Notes under the pieces: model-generated | The model's input: only the letters and a program-made list of their open reading frames with translations | Databases searched by the model: none | Told to the model about the DNA's origin: nothing | Position numbers and translations under genes: made by a program | Assembly: GCF_027487935.1 (NCBI RefSeq) | Contig: NZ_JAIYCP010000004.1 | Span: 1 to 64,000, forward strand | Direction of reading: 5' to 3' | DNA: 64,000 bases | From: Brevundimonas sp. | GTDB taxonomy: Bacteria > Pseudomonadota > Alphaproteobacteria > Caulobacterales > Caulobacteraceae | Part shown: positions 1 to 9,499 of the stretch, one piece after another | How positions within the stretch are numbered: the stretch's first letter is position 1 | Layout of the letters: every line of letters starts with the position of its first letter

Positions 1-119
1 CCGGCCTTCGCCAGCGTCATCGTGATCGCCGCCGTCAGCGTCGTCTTGCCGTGGTCAACGTGACCAATCGTGCCGATGTTGCAGTGCGGCTTGTTACGTT
101 CGAACTTTTCCTTGGCCAT
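1..119 (-). CDS. tuf: Elongation factor Tu, N-terminal part (runs off the window start)
   Basis: EF-Tu is the GTPase that brings aminoacyl-tRNA to the ribosome. The visible first 39 codons read [20 protein letters not shown] followed by [13 protein letters not shown], which holds the P-loop GHVDHGKT typical of translational GTPases. The ATG has a clear AGGAG ribosome binding site. The gene lies 49 bases after tRNA-Gly on the same strand, so a tRNA-Tyr/tRNA-Gly/tuf transcript is likely, an arrangement known from other proteobacteria. The rest of the gene is outside the window. Confidence 0.97.
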   Translation of the reverse strand, partial: MAKEKFERNKPHCNIGTIGHVDHGKTTLTAAITMTLAKA

Positions 120-168
120 GGCCAAAACTCCTGTGGCCCGGAAGGGGGCGGGTGGATCATCGAAATTC

Positions 169-242
169 TGGAGCGGGTAGACGGAATCGAACCGACATAT
201 TCAGCTTGGAAGGCTGCTGTACTACCATTGTACTATACCCGC
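169..242 (-). tRNA. tRNA-Gly (anticodon TCC)
   Basis: The reverse strand folds as a 74-base tRNA including an encoded CCA. The acceptor strands GCGGGTA and TACCCGC pair perfectly, the anticodon loop CTTCCAA gives TCC (glycine), and the T-arm GGTTCGATTCC is normal. It sits between tRNA-Tyr and tuf on the same strand. Confidence 0.97.
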
Positions 243-318
243 GCGGAGACGGCCTCGGGCCCGAAAGCCTTCGACCGCCGACCCGATATGGGGTCCGGAC
301 CGTCGTTTCGAAACCGCG

Positions 319-402
319 TGGTGGGGGAAGCAGGACTCGAACCTGCGAAGCTTACGCAGGGGATTTACAGTCCCCCCCCTTTGCCGCTCGGGACATTCCC
401 CC
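319..402 (-). tRNA. tRNA-Tyr (anticodon GTA)
   Basis: An 84-base class II tRNA on the reverse strand with encoded CCA. The acceptor is GGGGGAA/TTCCCCC, the anticodon stem-loop GGGGACTGTAAATCCCC gives GTA (tyrosine), and the long variable arm CTGCGTAAGCTTCGCAG region is present. It is the first gene of the tRNA-Tyr/tRNA-Gly/tuf group; the 146 bases upstream should carry the promoter, but I see no clear -35/-10 pair there. Confidence 0.97.
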
Positions 403-548
403 AGCGCGTTCTCGAACCGTCGGACCGATGCGCCGGCAACCTTTCGGTCGTCGAAACAACAAAAGCTCTCGGTGTCCCGCGTCGCCTGGTTTAGGAGGGG
501 CGCCAGACCCGAAAGCCCTCTGGGCTCCAAATCGGAGGGCGTCTTATA

Positions 549-1466
549 GTGTCGAGAAATCCAGAACGCAACGACCGGAAATCGGGCAAAAAGCCGGTCT
601 TCGGGGACCGGTCCGCGACCCGTCCGGGCGGCTCCGGAGGGGGTGGCAAGGGCCCCTCTGCGGGCGGTCCCGACCGCGGCGGCTGGAACCCCAATCCCAA
701 GCCGAAAGCCTTCTCTGATTCCGCGCCGCGCCCGTCGCGTGCCAAGGCGGACGCCGACAATTTCGTCTGGGGCCGCCATCCGGTCATCGCCGCCCTGGCC
801 AATCCGGCCCGCAAGGGCATGGGCCGTCTGCTGGCGACCGCCGACCGTGCCGCCGAGCTTGAGCGGGACAAACTGGCCAACGGGCACAGGATCGAAATCA
901 TCGAGGCCCAGGCCCTGGACCGGATGCTGCCGCCCGGCGCGGTGCATCAGGGTCTGGCCTTCAAGGTCCAGCCGCTGGAAGGTGTGGCGCTGGCGGACAT
1001 CGCCGGGGACGGCGGCGTCATTGTCATGCTGGACCAGCTGACCGATCCCCAGAACGTCGGGGCCATCTTCCGTTCGGCCCTGGCCTTCGGCGCGAAAGGC
1101 ATCGTCGTGCAGGACCGCCACTCACCCGCCCTCGCCGGGGCCCTGGCCAAGGCCTCGGCAGGGGCCACAGAACGTCTGCCCTGCGCCCGCGTGACCAATC
1201 TCAGCCGGGCGCTTGAAACCCTCGCCGACATGGGCTGGCGGGCCGTCGGCCTCGACGGCTCGGCCGAGCTGACGCTGGAACAGGCCCTCGACGACCGCCC
1301 GACCGTCCTGGTCATGGGCTCGGAAGGCGACGGCATTCGCCGGCTGGTGGCGGAGCATTGCGATGTGCTGGCGAAGATTCCGATGCCCGGCGGGTTCGAG
1401 AGCCTCAACGTCTCGAATGCCGCCGCTGTGGCCCTTTATGAGGCCAACCGGAAGCAGCGGTCGTGA
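549..1466 (+). CDS. rlmB: TrmH-family (RlmB-type) rRNA 2'-O-ribose methyltransferase
   Basis: A 305-residue SPOUT-fold RNA methyltransferase; RlmB in E. coli methylates 23S rRNA G2251 with S-adenosylmethionine. The first ~65 residues are a Lys/Gly/Pro-rich, probably disordered extension. A substrate-binding domain follows (VWGRHPVIAALANPARKG), then the SPOUT core with DQLTDPQNVGAIFRSALAFG and the C-terminal knot motifs MGSEGDGIRR and IPMPGGFESLNVSNAAAVAL. These three motifs are diagnostic of the family. The start is GTG, directly downstream of the tRNA-Tyr promoter region and facing away from it. The exact rRNA target cannot be told from sequence. Confidence 0.9.
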   Translation: MSRNPERNDRKSGKKPVFGDRSATRPGGSGGGGKGPSAGGPDRGGWNPNPKPKAFSDSAPRPSRAKADADNFVWGRHPVIAALANPARKGMGRLLATADRAAELERDKLANGHRIEIIEAQALDRMLPPGAVHQGLAFKVQPLEGVALADIAGDGGVIVMLDQLTDPQNVGAIFRSALAFGAKGIVVQDRHSPALAGALAKASAGATERLPCARVTNLSRALETLADMGWRAVGLDGSAELTLEQALDDRPTVLVMGSEGDGIRRLVAEHCDVLAKIPMPGGFESLNVSNAAAVALYEANRKQRS

Positions 1467-1521
1467 CCGCCTTGCCGATCATCGCTTGATCCTGCCCCAC
1501 CCCCTGCCCTAGACGCGCGTC

Positions 1522-2358
1522 ATGGAATTCCTCTCGTCTCCCGAATTCGCCAGCCAGGCCGCAGCCCTCGGCCAGGTTCTGATGATCGATCTGGTGCTGG
1601 CCGGCGACAATGCCGTGGCCGTCGGCCTGGCGGCCGCCGCCCTCGCCCCCGAGCAGCGCAAGAAGGCCATCCTCATCGGCCTGGCCGCGGCCGTCATCCT
1701 GCGCATCGGCTTCGCCCTGATCACCGTGCAGCTGCTGGCCATCATCGGCCTGCTGCTCGCGGGCGGCATCCTGCTGTTGTGGGTCTGCTGGAAGATGTGG
1801 CGCGAACTGCAGGAGCAGAGGACGCACGACCAGGCCGAGGCCGAGGCCGAGCTGGAAACCGCCCTGTCCGCCCACCACGGCGGAGGCCCGCCGCCCGAGG
1901 CCCTGGGCATCCCGCGAAAGACCTTCGCCGCCGCCCTGATCCAGATCATGATCGCCGACGTCACCATGTCGCTGGACAACGTCCTGGCCGTCGCCGGTGC
2001 CGCGCATGAGCATCCCTGGATCATGGTCTTCGGCCTGGTCCTGTCGATCGCCCTGATGGGTGTGGCCGCGACCTTCATCGCCAAGCTGCTGACCAAACAC
2101 CGCTGGATCGGCTACGTCGGCCTGGTCATCGTCCTCTATGTCGCCGTGCACATGATCTGGGACGGCGCGCGGTCGGTGATCGTGCGGACCGACCGGATGG
2201 ACGCCTTCAACGCCTCGGCCCCGGCCTTCCTCGACATCAGCGAGAAGGAGAAGGCCAAATTCCTGAAGGGTCTGCCCGCCGAGCCTGCCTCTGAGGCACC
2301 GCCACCGGTGACGGTCACTCCGGCGGCAGCGTCCCCCAGCGGCGCATCGCCGACCTGA
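1522..2358 (+). CDS. TerC-family integral membrane protein
   Basis: A 278-residue inner-membrane protein with about seven hydrophobic segments. The two TerC signature motifs are present, DLVLAGDNAVAVGLAA near residues 18-33 and DVTMSLDNVLAVAGA near 151-165, each with the acidic residue and Asn that family members share. Family members are linked to metal handling (for example manganese export) and tellurium resistance. A soluble central linker (Glu/Ala-rich) and a Pro/Ala-rich C-tail are visible. The last 44 bases overlap the convergent small gene on the other strand. The ion is not predictable. Confidence 0.85.
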   Translation: MEFLSSPEFASQAAALGQVLMIDLVLAGDNAVAVGLAAAALAPEQRKKAILIGLAAAVILRIGFALITVQLLAIIGLLLAGGILLLWVCWKMWRELQEQRTHDQAEAEAELETALSAHHGGGPPPEALGIPRKTFAAALIQIMIADVTMSLDNVLAVAGAAHEHPWIMVFGLVLSIALMGVAATFIAKLLTKHRWIGYVGLVIVLYVAVHMIWDGARSVIVRTDRMDAFNASAPAFLDISEKEKAKFLKGLPAEPASEAPPPVTVTPAAASPSGASPT

Positions 2359-2863
2359 GCCAGTCCGGCGCAAGGGCCGGGTCGGGCTGGGGCGCGGTGA
2401 TTGCCGCCGCACGCGCCTGCATATCGGCAAGGGGCGGGACGTCATTGGCCAGACGCTCGGCGTCCGTGGTCGCCGGATCGACGTCCCAGAGCCGCCAGCC
2501 GACGCCGTCGGGCACGATATTGGTGCCGTATTTCTGGGGCAGACCGGCATACATCAGCGACCGGTCCAGCGCAGCCGCCGCCAGCCAGCGCGCGCCGGTA
2601 TGGCCCAGCGCCGCTGCCCGGGCGGCCAGACGGCTGCCAAGGGCGGCCTCCTCCGACAGATCGCCGTGGTTCAGGATCCAGGCGGCGGCATGGAGGGCGT
2701 CCGCATCCTCCGGCCAGCCCTCCGCCAGCAGGGCCATGACCGCTTCGCGGCGTGCCCGGTCCCGCGCTCGCAGGGCGACCCAGGCGGGCTCGCCCGCCGA
2801 CACCGCGCGATCCTCGGCCTGATCCCCGGCCAGCAGCCTGACGAGGGCGGCCGACCGATCCAT
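2315..2863 (-). CDS. DUF6624-like small protein in operon with metG
   Basis: A 182-residue cytoplasmic protein of unknown function. Its C-terminal half has LPQKYGTNIVP and WRLWDVDPATTDAERLANDV, which resembles the QxYGT and closing PIEDP..D..R motifs of DUF6624 proteins; I make this assignment from memory of the family. An N-terminal Ala/Arg-rich helical region precedes it. The ATG lies two bases after the metG stop codon, so it is translated from the metG transcript. Its 3' end overlaps the convergent terC-like gene by 44 bases. A longer start at 2899 would lie inside metG and is less likely. Confidence 0.65.
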   Translation of the reverse strand: MDRSAALVRLLAGDQAEDRAVSAGEPAWVALRARDRARREAVMALLAEGWPEDADALHAAAWILNHGDLSEEAALGSRLAARAAALGHTGARWLAAAALDRSLMYAGLPQKYGTNIVPDGVGWRLWDVDPATTDAERLANDVPPLADMQARAAAITAPQPDPALAPDWLRSAMRRWGTLPPE

Positions 2864-2865
2864 GG

Positions 2866-4572
2866 TCAGGCGTCCGCGCCGCCGAAGCGTTCGGACCACT
2901 CGGCCACCTGCGTGTCCTCGATCTTGGTGAACAGCACCCCCGCTGCCGCGACCGTCTGACCCCGCGGCAGGGCGTCCAGCAGAGGCTCATCCGCCGTCGG
3001 CCAGCTCAGGTCTGTCGCCCCGACGGCGGCCCCGATCTTCACCGCCGAATGCGGCATCACCGGCGCTGCCAGACGGGCGAACAGGGCGACCAGGTTCAGG
3101 CCGGTGCGCACGCCGACCGCCGACCGCTCGACATCGGTCTTGAAGGCCGTCCAGGGCGCGGCTTCCTGCAGATATTCATTGCCCAGCACCCAGACGGCGC
3201 GCAGGGCCACGGCGGCCTTGCGAAACTCCATCGCCTCGAACTGCGCCGTGGCCTCGGCGATGCCGGCGCGCAGGTCGGCCTCCAGCTTCACCTCCAGCGG
3301 CCCCGGCTCGCCCGCATCCGGCACGACACCGTCGAATTTGCTCTCGGCAAATTTGACGATCCGGTTGACGAAATTGCCCAGCACATCGGCCAGGTCCTTG
3401 TTGGTCGTCGACTGGAACTGCTCCCAGGTGAAGGCCGCGTCGGAATGCTCGGGCCCGTAGGCCGTCAGGTGCCAGCGCCAGTAGTCGGCGGGCAGCAGTT
3501 CCAGCGCCTGGTCCATGAAGACGCCGCGCTTCTGGCTGGTCGAGAATTTGCCGCCGTACCAGTTCAACCAGTTGAAGGCCTTGAGCGTATCCACCGTCTT
3601 CCAGGGCTCGCCCGAGCCGAGGATGGTGGCCGGGAAGCTGACGGTGTGGAAGGCGACATTGTCCTTGCCCATGAACTGGACGTAGCGGACGTCGTCCGCC
3701 CCCTCGTCCGTCCGCCACCAGTCGCGCCAGGTGGTCCCGGTCGCCTCGGCCCACTCCTCGGTCGCGCCGATGTATTCGATGGGGGCGTCGAACCAGACAT
3801 AGAAGACCTTGCCCTCCATCCCCGGCCGCGGGCCGCCGTCGGGACCCACCACCGGCACACCCCATTTCAGGTCGCGGGTGATCCCCCGGTCGATCAGCCC
3901 CTCGTCGAGATGCTTCAGCGCGATCGAGCGCGCCAACGTCTGCCAGTCATGCTTCGAGCCGATCCACGCCCGGATCCGGTCCGCCAGCTTGGTCTGCAGC
4001 AGATACAGGTGCCGCGTGTCCCGGACCTCGAGATTGCGCGAGCCCGACACCGCCGAGTACGGATCGATCAGATCGGTCGGGTCCAGCAGCCGCCCGCAGT
4101 TGTCGCATTGGTCGCCCCGCGCACCGACATGGCCGCAATGCGGGCAGGTGCCCTCGACGTAGCGGTCGGGCAGGAAGCGGGCGTCGTCGACGGAATAGAT
4201 CATCCGGTCGACCCGCTCCTCGATCAGGCCGTTCTTCTCCAGAACCGCGGCGAAATGCTGGGTCAGCCGCTGGTTGGGCGCGTTCGACGACCGGCCGAAC
4301 CAGTCGTAGCTGAGGCCGAAGGCCTGACCCGCCGCCTTCTGGACCTCATGCTGTTCGTCGCAATAGGTGCGCACGTCCTGACCGGCGGCCGCAGCGGCCA
4401 GCTCGGCCGGTGTGCCGTGTTCGTCCGTGGCGCAGATGTAGAGCACCTCATGCCCCTGCGCCCGCTTGAACCGCGCATAGACGTCCGCCGGCAGCATCGA
4501 CCCGGCGAGGTTCCCCAGATGCTTGATGCCGTTGATGTACGGCAGGGCCGAGGTGATGAGGATGCGGGACAT
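2866..4572 (-). CDS. metG: Methionyl-tRNA synthetase
   Basis: A 568-residue class I aminoacyl-tRNA synthetase charging tRNA-Met. The HIGH-type motif appears as [15 protein letters not shown] near residue 11-25, the zinc knuckle [18 protein letters not shown] near 143-160 gives a four-cysteine type, and the KMSKS loop appears as FSTSQKRG. The C-terminal anticodon-binding helical domain is present, but the tRNA-binding C-terminal appendage found in E. coli MetG is absent, which is common. It precedes the DUF6624-like gene with a 2-base gap. Confidence 0.97.
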   Translation of the reverse strand: MSRILITSALPYINGIKHLGNLAGSMLPADVYARFKRAQGHEVLYICATDEHGTPAELAAAAAGQDVRTYCDEQHEVQKAAGQAFGLSYDWFGRSSNAPNQRLTQHFAAVLEKNGLIEERVDRMIYSVDDARFLPDRYVEGTCPHCGHVGARGDQCDNCGRLLDPTDLIDPYSAVSGSRNLEVRDTRHLYLLQTKLADRIRAWIGSKHDWQTLARSIALKHLDEGLIDRGITRDLKWGVPVVGPDGGPRPGMEGKVFYVWFDAPIEYIGATEEWAEATGTTWRDWWRTDEGADDVRYVQFMGKDNVAFHTVSFPATILGSGEPWKTVDTLKAFNWLNWYGGKFSTSQKRGVFMDQALELLPADYWRWHLTAYGPEHSDAAFTWEQFQSTTNKDLADVLGNFVNRIVKFAESKFDGVVPDAGEPGPLEVKLEADLRAGIAEATAQFEAMEFRKAAVALRAVWVLGNEYLQEAAPWTAFKTDVERSAVGVRTGLNLVALFARLAAPVMPHSAVKIGAAVGATDLSWPTADEPLLDALPRGQTVAAAGVLFTKIEDTQVAEWSERFGGADA

Positions 4573-4579
4573 AGAGGCC

Positions 4580-4686
4580 AGGGATCAGGGATGAGGGATC
4601 AGGGATTGGCCATGGTTAGTGGCGAGTGCTTGAGGACATCGCAACCCCGATGCCCCCTAATCCCTAATCCATAATCCCCAATCCCT
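4580..4686. repeat. Heptamer hairpin element 1
   Basis: The left arm (4580-4607) is four tandem copies of AGGGATY. The right arm (4655-4686) is CCCTAAT, CCCTAAT, CCATAAT, CCCCAAT, CCCT, close to its reverse complement. The 45-base spacer carries no arm repeats. The element lies between the MATE and metG genes, both on the reverse strand, and its right arm runs into the 3' end of the MATE gene, including the stop codon. It belongs with the elements at 9351, 11815, 18761 and 29198. Confidence 0.85.
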
Positions 4687-6025
4687 GCGGTGCCAGCCGC
4701 CGCGCCACCCGCACGAACCGCGCCGTCAGCAGCACCGACGACACAAGGCTGGCCACGATCACGGCCCAGACCAGGCCGTTGACGCCCAGCGTATGCGCCA
4801 GCCACCAGCCGAGCGGCATCATGATCCCGCCGTAGGCGACGAAATGCATGATAGTGGGCCACCAGACGTCGCCCGCGGCCCGGTTCGCCTGGGCCGCCAC
4901 CACCTGGATCCCGTCGGCCACGAAGAACAGCGTCGCCAGCACCAGAGCAGGCGCTGCGATGGCCAGCAGAACCGGATCGCGGTTATAGGCACTGACCATC
5001 AGACCCGCCGACGGCCAGACGATCACGGCCACGATCAGGGTCAGGGCCGTCACCACACCGATACCGACCAGCCCCGCCCTCAGGACGGCACGACCGTCGC
5101 CCGCGCCGTGCGCCCGGCCCACGAGCACAGCCGTCGCCGACGACATCCCCATGGGGACCATGAAGACGATGGCCGAGACATTGAGGACGATCGCCCAGGC
5201 CGCTGTTTCGTTGGTGCCGAGCTGGCCGGCGAAGAAGGTCATCGCCGCAAAGGCCGTGACCTCGATGAAATAGGAGGAGCCGCCACCATAGCCGATCTTG
5301 CGCTGCTCACGCGCCGCAGCCGGGTCGGGCCGGGGCCGCCTGAACACGCCCAGCGCCCGCGCCTCGGGCAGGCGGGCGATATAGGTCAAGAGGAAGATCG
5401 CCAGGGCCGCACGCGCGCAGAACGTCGCCCAGCAGGATGCGATCGCTCCATCCAGCCCTATCCCCAGCAGGTCCGGCACCAGCAGGAGGTTCAGCGCCAG
5501 GTTCACCCCGTTGGCGACCCACATCGCGACCATGCCCGGCTTGGGCCTGCCCAGGGCCTCCAGGAAGAACTGGGCCGCCACCGAAACCAGATAGGCGGGC
5601 ATCGAAAGCGCCAGCACGATCAGTGCCGGCCCTGCCCCTTCCGCCAGTCCCGCCTCCAGATTCATCTGGCCCAGTGCCCATGGGCCGATGAAGATCAGGG
5701 CGATACAGGCCGCCACCCCGAGCTGCAGCGAATAGGCCAGCCCGCGCCGCAACACCGCTCCGACCTCTTCGCGCCGGCCCTCGCCCAGCACGCGCGCGGT
5801 CATCACCTGCACGCCGAACAGCAGGCCGACGGCCGTGACCACGATGATCGAATGGGGGGCCCAGGCCAGCGAGTGGAAGGCCAGTTCCCGGCTGGCGAAA
5901 TTGCCGACCACGATCGCGTCGGTCAGACCCATGGTCATGATGCCGATGCGTGCCAGCACCACCGGCCACGCGAGTTGCAGCAGGTCCTTCAGGGTCGCGC
6001 GGGTCTGGACGTTGAAGCCGATCAT
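4664..6025 (-). CDS. MATE-family multidrug/cation efflux transporter
   Basis: A 453-residue inner-membrane transporter of the MATE (NorM-like) family with about 12 hydrophobic segments in two similar halves. The first helix region LLQLAWPVVLARIGIMTMGL followed by TDAIVVGNF is characteristic, as is the second-half PMGMSSATAVLVGRAHGAGD. Such pumps extrude cationic drugs against Na+ or H+. I chose the ATG at 6025 (MIGFNVQT); the open frame extends to 6217, but that extension is Cys/Arg-rich and runs into the inverted repeat at 6128. The final residues QGLGIMD and the stop are encoded by the heptamer repeat. The natural substrate is unknown. Confidence 0.88.
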   Translation of the reverse strand: MIGFNVQTRATLKDLLQLAWPVVLARIGIMTMGLTDAIVVGNFASRELAFHSLAWAPHSIIVVTAVGLLFGVQVMTARVLGEGRREEVGAVLRRGLAYSLQLGVAACIALIFIGPWALGQMNLEAGLAEGAGPALIVLALSMPAYLVSVAAQFFLEALGRPKPGMVAMWVANGVNLALNLLLVPDLLGIGLDGAIASCWATFCARAALAIFLLTYIARLPEARALGVFRRPRPDPAAAREQRKIGYGGGSSYFIEVTAFAAMTFFAGQLGTNETAAWAIVLNVSAIVFMVPMGMSSATAVLVGRAHGAGDGRAVLRAGLVGIGVVTALTLIVAVIVWPSAGLMVSAYNRDPVLLAIAAPALVLATLFFVADGIQVVAAQANRAAGDVWWPTIMHFVAYGGIMMPLGWWLAHTLGVNGLVWAVIVASLVSSVLLTARFVRVARRLAPQGLGIMD

Positions 6026-6127
6026 GGGAGGCGGGACAGGCCATGGCACAGGTTCCGCGTCAACCGGATTTGCTTCGCGACGGCATAAGGCGGGCCATGC
6101 TCGCACAGCGCAGAGGCGGTGGCGCCG

Positions 6128-6297
6128 GGCTGGTTCATCACAAAGGCCACGAAGGAGGCACGAAGAACACGAAGGGGCCTGGGCACGGATCGCGCGGAGC
6201 GCCATCAAGTCCTCCACATTGGAACGCCTGCGGCGCCACTCGCTCGCTCTCTTGGTGACCTTCGTGCCTCCTTCGTGGCCTTTGTGATGAACCAGCC
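6128..6297. repeat. Intergenic element with 38-bp perfect terminal inverted repeat
   Basis: The left arm 6128-6165 begins GGCTGGTTCATCACAAAGGC and the right arm 6260-6297 is its exact reverse complement over 38 bases; the spacer is 94 bases. Each arm contains short CACGAAGG-type near-repeats, and the pairing continues imperfectly inward. It lies in the 347-base divergent gap between the MATE gene and mccB. No protein-coding sense is seen inside it. It could be a MITE-like element or a large hairpin. Confidence 0.85.
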
Positions 6298-6372
6298 TCG
6301 CCGGACCCGCGTGCGTCGACCGAAGGCGCGCTCCACCTTTCCCGCGCCCGCGAACCCGCTTAAACCAGCCGC

Positions 6373-7980
6373 ATGCCCAAGCTGACCTCCGCTATCGACC
6401 CGCACAGCCCCGCCTTCAAGGCGCTCGACGCCCACAATCGGGCCCTCCGCGACGAACTGCACGCGCGGGTGGCGAAGGCCGCGCGGGGCGGATCGGACGC
6501 CAGCCGCGACCGCCACGTCTCACGCGGCAAGCTGCTGCCCCGCGACCGGGTCGAACGGCTGCTGGACCCCGGCTCGCCCTTCCTCGAGATCGGCCAGCTG
6601 GCCGCCAACGGCATGTATGGCGATGCCAGGGACCCTGACGGCGCCCCCGGCGCGGGCATGATCTGCGGCATCGGCCGGGTCTCGGGCCGCGAGGTCATGA
6701 TCGTCGCCAATGACCCGACGGTGAAGGGCGGCGCCTATTTCCCGATGACGGTGAAAAAGCACCTGCGGGCCCAGGAGATCGCCGAGCAGAACCGCCTGCC
6801 CTGCGTCTATCTGGTCGATTCCGGCGGGGCCAACCTGCCTCACCAGGCCGAGGTCTTCCCGGACCGCGACCATTTCGGTCGCATCTTCTTCAACCAGGCG
6901 CGGATGTCGGCTAAGTCGATCCCCCAGATCGCCTGTGTGATGGGCTCCTGCACCGCCGGCGGCGCCTATGTCCCGGCCATGTCGGACGAGAGCGTCATCG
7001 TCCGCAACCAGGGCACCATCTTCCTGGCCGGCCCGCCGCTGGTGAAGGCCGCCACGGGCGAGGTCATCTCGGCCGAGGAGCTGGGCGGGTCCGAGACCCA
7101 TGGCCGCAGGTCCGGCGTCGTCGACTATGTCGCCGAGAATGACGAACACGCGCTCGAGATCGTCCGCACCATCGTCGACAGTCTGAACACGGTGAAGTCG
7201 GTCGAGATGGACGTCCGTGAACCCCGCCCCCCCGCCTTCGACGCCGGGGAGCTGTACGGCCTGATCCCCGACGATGTCCGCGCCCCCTATGACGTGCGCG
7301 AGGTCATCGCACGGCTGGTCGACGGCTCGGAGTTCGACGAGTTCAAGGCCCTGTACGGCACCACCCTGGTCTGCGGCTTCGCCCGCATCTGGGGTTATCC
7401 GGTCGCCATCCTGGCCAACAACGGCGTGCTGTTCTCCGAGAGCGCCCTCAAGGGGGCCCATTTCATCGAACTGGCCTGCAAGCGGAAGATCCCGCTGGTC
7501 TTCCTGCAGAACATCTCGGGCTTCATGGTCGGCGGCAAATACGAGGCCGAGGGCATCGCCAAGAACGGGGCCAAGCTGGTCACCGCCGTCTCCTCGGCCG
7601 AGGTGCCCAAATTCACCGTCCTGATCGGCGGCAGCTTCGGGGCCGGCAACTACGGCATGTGCGGCCGCGCCTTCGCCCCGCGCTTCCTGTTCACCTGGCC
7701 CAACAGCCGGATCAGCGTCATGGGCGGCGAGCAGGCTGCGGCCGTCCTGGCCACCGTCCACCGCGACGCCGACAGCTGGACCCCGGACCAGGCCGAGGCC
7801 TTCAAGGCCCCGATCCGTCAGAAATACGAGGATGAAGGCAGTCCCTGGTACGCCACCGCCCGCCTCTGGGACGACGGCGTCATCGACCCGGTTCAGACGC
7901 GCGATGTGCTGGGACTGGCCATCTCGGCCAGCCTGAACGCCCCGATCCCGGAGACGACGTTCGGCGTGTTCAGAATGTAA
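6373..7980 (+). CDS. mccB: 3-Methylcrotonyl-CoA carboxylase, carboxyltransferase (beta) subunit
   Basis: A 535-residue biotin-dependent carboxyltransferase. It moves the carboxyl group from biotin to 3-methylcrotonyl-CoA in leucine breakdown. The N-terminal crotonase-like half has the acyl-CoA-binding [19 protein letters not shown] and the [10 protein letters not shown] segment; the C-terminal half has [19 protein letters not shown] and [17 protein letters not shown], typical of MCC-beta rather than PccB. It is grouped with a crotonase and mccA, which supports the leucine role. The start ATG at 6373 fits family N-termini. Its 3' end overlaps the convergent small gene by 11 bases. Confidence 0.93.
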   Translation: MPKLTSAIDPHSPAFKALDAHNRALRDELHARVAKAARGGSDASRDRHVSRGKLLPRDRVERLLDPGSPFLEIGQLAANGMYGDARDPDGAPGAGMICGIGRVSGREVMIVANDPTVKGGAYFPMTVKKHLRAQEIAEQNRLPCVYLVDSGGANLPHQAEVFPDRDHFGRIFFNQARMSAKSIPQIACVMGSCTAGGAYVPAMSDESVIVRNQGTIFLAGPPLVKAATGEVISAEELGGSETHGRRSGVVDYVAENDEHALEIVRTIVDSLNTVKSVEMDVREPRPPAFDAGELYGLIPDDVRAPYDVREVIARLVDGSEFDEFKALYGTTLVCGFARIWGYPVAILANNGVLFSESALKGAHFIELACKRKIPLVFLQNISGFMVGGKYEAEGIAKNGAKLVTAVSSAEVPKFTVLIGGSFGAGNYGMCGRAFAPRFLFTWPNSRISVMGGEQAAAVLATVHRDADSWTPDQAEAFKAPIRQKYEDEGSPWYATARLWDDGVIDPVQTRDVLGLAISASLNAPIPETTFGVFRM

Positions 7981-8293
7981 TCGTCGGCCGCACCGGCTCG
8001 TCCAGCGCCCAGCGGTAGGAGTCCGGGCCGAGCGGCAGGTCGAACAGGCGCGGCGCTTCGCTGTCCGGGGTCGGGTTCCTGTGCAGTTCGAAAGCCGACA
8101 GCAGGGCGCGACGGGTGCGTTCCGCGGCCGGACCCTGGACGCCCCTGCTCTGCAGGATGCGCCCGATGACCACATCGCGATGCGCAGCCCCGCCCTGGGC
8201 CCTGAGCTGCTCGCGAATCTCGGCGGCCAGTTTCGACTTGGCCGGCGTCAGCCGGGCCGGGTTGCGATGGCGGGGGGCGGATGCCTGCGACAT
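7970..8293 (-). CDS. Small hypothetical protein, convergent with mccB
   Basis: A 107-residue basic protein I do not recognise. It has no signal peptide or membrane segment. The N-terminal half is rich in Lys/Arg ([20 protein letters not shown]), followed by a predicted helical stretch and a Pro/Asp-containing tail. It sits alone on the reverse strand inside the leucine block, with its stop 11 bases inside mccB. Coding use matches its neighbours, so it is probably a real gene. Confidence 0.6.
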   Translation of the reverse strand: MSQASAPRHRNPARLTPAKSKLAAEIREQLRAQGGAAHRDVVIGRILQSRGVQGPAAERTRRALLSAFELHRNPTPDSEAPRLFDLPLGPDSYRWALDEPVRPTITF

Positions 8294-8445
8294 GCGGAGA
8301 TTTCGTCCCTGGGACGACCCTGATTAACCTTTCAGTCATCAAAACGAACCGCGTTCTCCTGTCAAGATAACTGTGATCTTTGAGGCAGAGCAATGCGATT
8401 TGCCGGGTGATGCGTTAGAGACGCACAGCCTCAAGAGGACCTGCC

Positions 8446-9345
8446 ATGAGCCAGCCGACCGACGCCGAATTGAACGCCCTCGACATCACCCCGGGCGAGG
8501 CCGCCGAGATCAACGCGATCGCCCATCCGCTGCTGACCGATCCGGCACCGGACGCCAATGACGATCTGGTCCGGATCGACTCCACCGCTGACGGTGTGGT
8601 CTTCATCACCATCAACCGTCCGGACCGGCGCAACGCCTTCGATGCGCCGACCATCGCCGCCCTCTATGAGGCCTTCGAGACCCTGCAGGGCGCGGACCAT
8701 GTGCGCGTGGTCTTCATCCGTGGGGCCGGCGGGACGTTCAGCGCCGGGGCCGACCTGGCCTGGATGGCCGACGCCGTCCGCTGGTCCGAAAGCGACAACC
8801 GCGACGACGCCATGGGGCTGGCGAAGATGCTCAAGGCCCTGCACGAGATCCCGGCCCTGACCTGCGCCATCGTCGAGGGCGCGGCCATGGGCGGCGGGGC
8901 GGGCATCGTCGCGGCCTGCGACATGGCCGTGGCGGTCAAGGGAACCAAATTCGCCTTCTCCGAGGTCAAACTGGGCCTGATCCCGGCGACCATCGCCCCC
9001 TATGTCATCGAGGCCCTGGGGGCCCGCACGGCACGCGCCCTGTTCATGACCGCAGACCTGTTCGACGCAGACGCGGCCATGGGTTTCGGCCTGGTCGGCC
9101 AGGTGCTGGACAGCGCCGACCAGATCGACGGCTTCATCGCCGGCTTCACCGACCGCATGAAGGCCTGTGCACCGGGCGCCGTCGGCGACGCAAAGCGGCT
9201 GGTGAACCATGTCACCGGCCAGCGTATCGACCACGGCCTGATGGAAGAGACCGCCAAACGCATCGCCCGCGCCCGCGTCTCGCCCGAGGGCCAGGAGGGC
9301 GTCAACGCCTTCCTGGAGAAGCGCAAGCCGCGCTGGGCGGAGTAG
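8446..9345 (+). CDS. liuC: Enoyl-CoA hydratase/isomerase family, probably methylglutaconyl-CoA hydratase
   Basis: A 299-residue crotonase-fold enzyme. The core has ITINRPDRRNAFDAPTI, the oxyanion-hole segment GAGGTFSAGADLAWM, and EGAAMGGGAGIVAACDMAVA with SEVKLGLIPATIAPYV, the pattern of AUH/LiuC hydratases that convert 3-methylglutaconyl-CoA to HMG-CoA. The position between mccB and mccA supports this step. An unusual ~40-residue acidic N-terminal extension precedes the catalytic domain. The ATG at 8446 has a GAGGAC ribosome binding site. Substrate is inferred from context. Confidence 0.85.
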   Translation: MSQPTDAELNALDITPGEAAEINAIAHPLLTDPAPDANDDLVRIDSTADGVVFITINRPDRRNAFDAPTIAALYEAFETLQGADHVRVVFIRGAGGTFSAGADLAWMADAVRWSESDNRDDAMGLAKMLKALHEIPALTCAIVEGAAMGGGAGIVAACDMAVAVKGTKFAFSEVKLGLIPATIAPYVIEALGARTARALFMTADLFDADAAMGFGLVGQVLDSADQIDGFIAGFTDRMKACAPGAVGDAKRLVNHVTGQRIDHGLMEETAKRIARARVSPEGQEGVNAFLEKRKPRWAE

Positions 9346-9350
9346 AAGAA

Positions 9351-9483
<133 letters not shown>

Positions 9484-9499
9484 CTCTACAACCGTTCCC

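Noticed and set aside
1405..2550. Very long open frames opposite real genes, such as the 381-codon frame antisense to the TerC gene
   Set aside because: High GC leaves the antisense frames open; the products are Gln/Asp/His/Gly-rich without motifs, and the other strand carries a clear family.
5835..6287. A 150-codon forward frame running through the 38-bp inverted repeat
   Set aside because: It is antisense to the MATE gene for most of its length and then reads through the repeat; no motifs.
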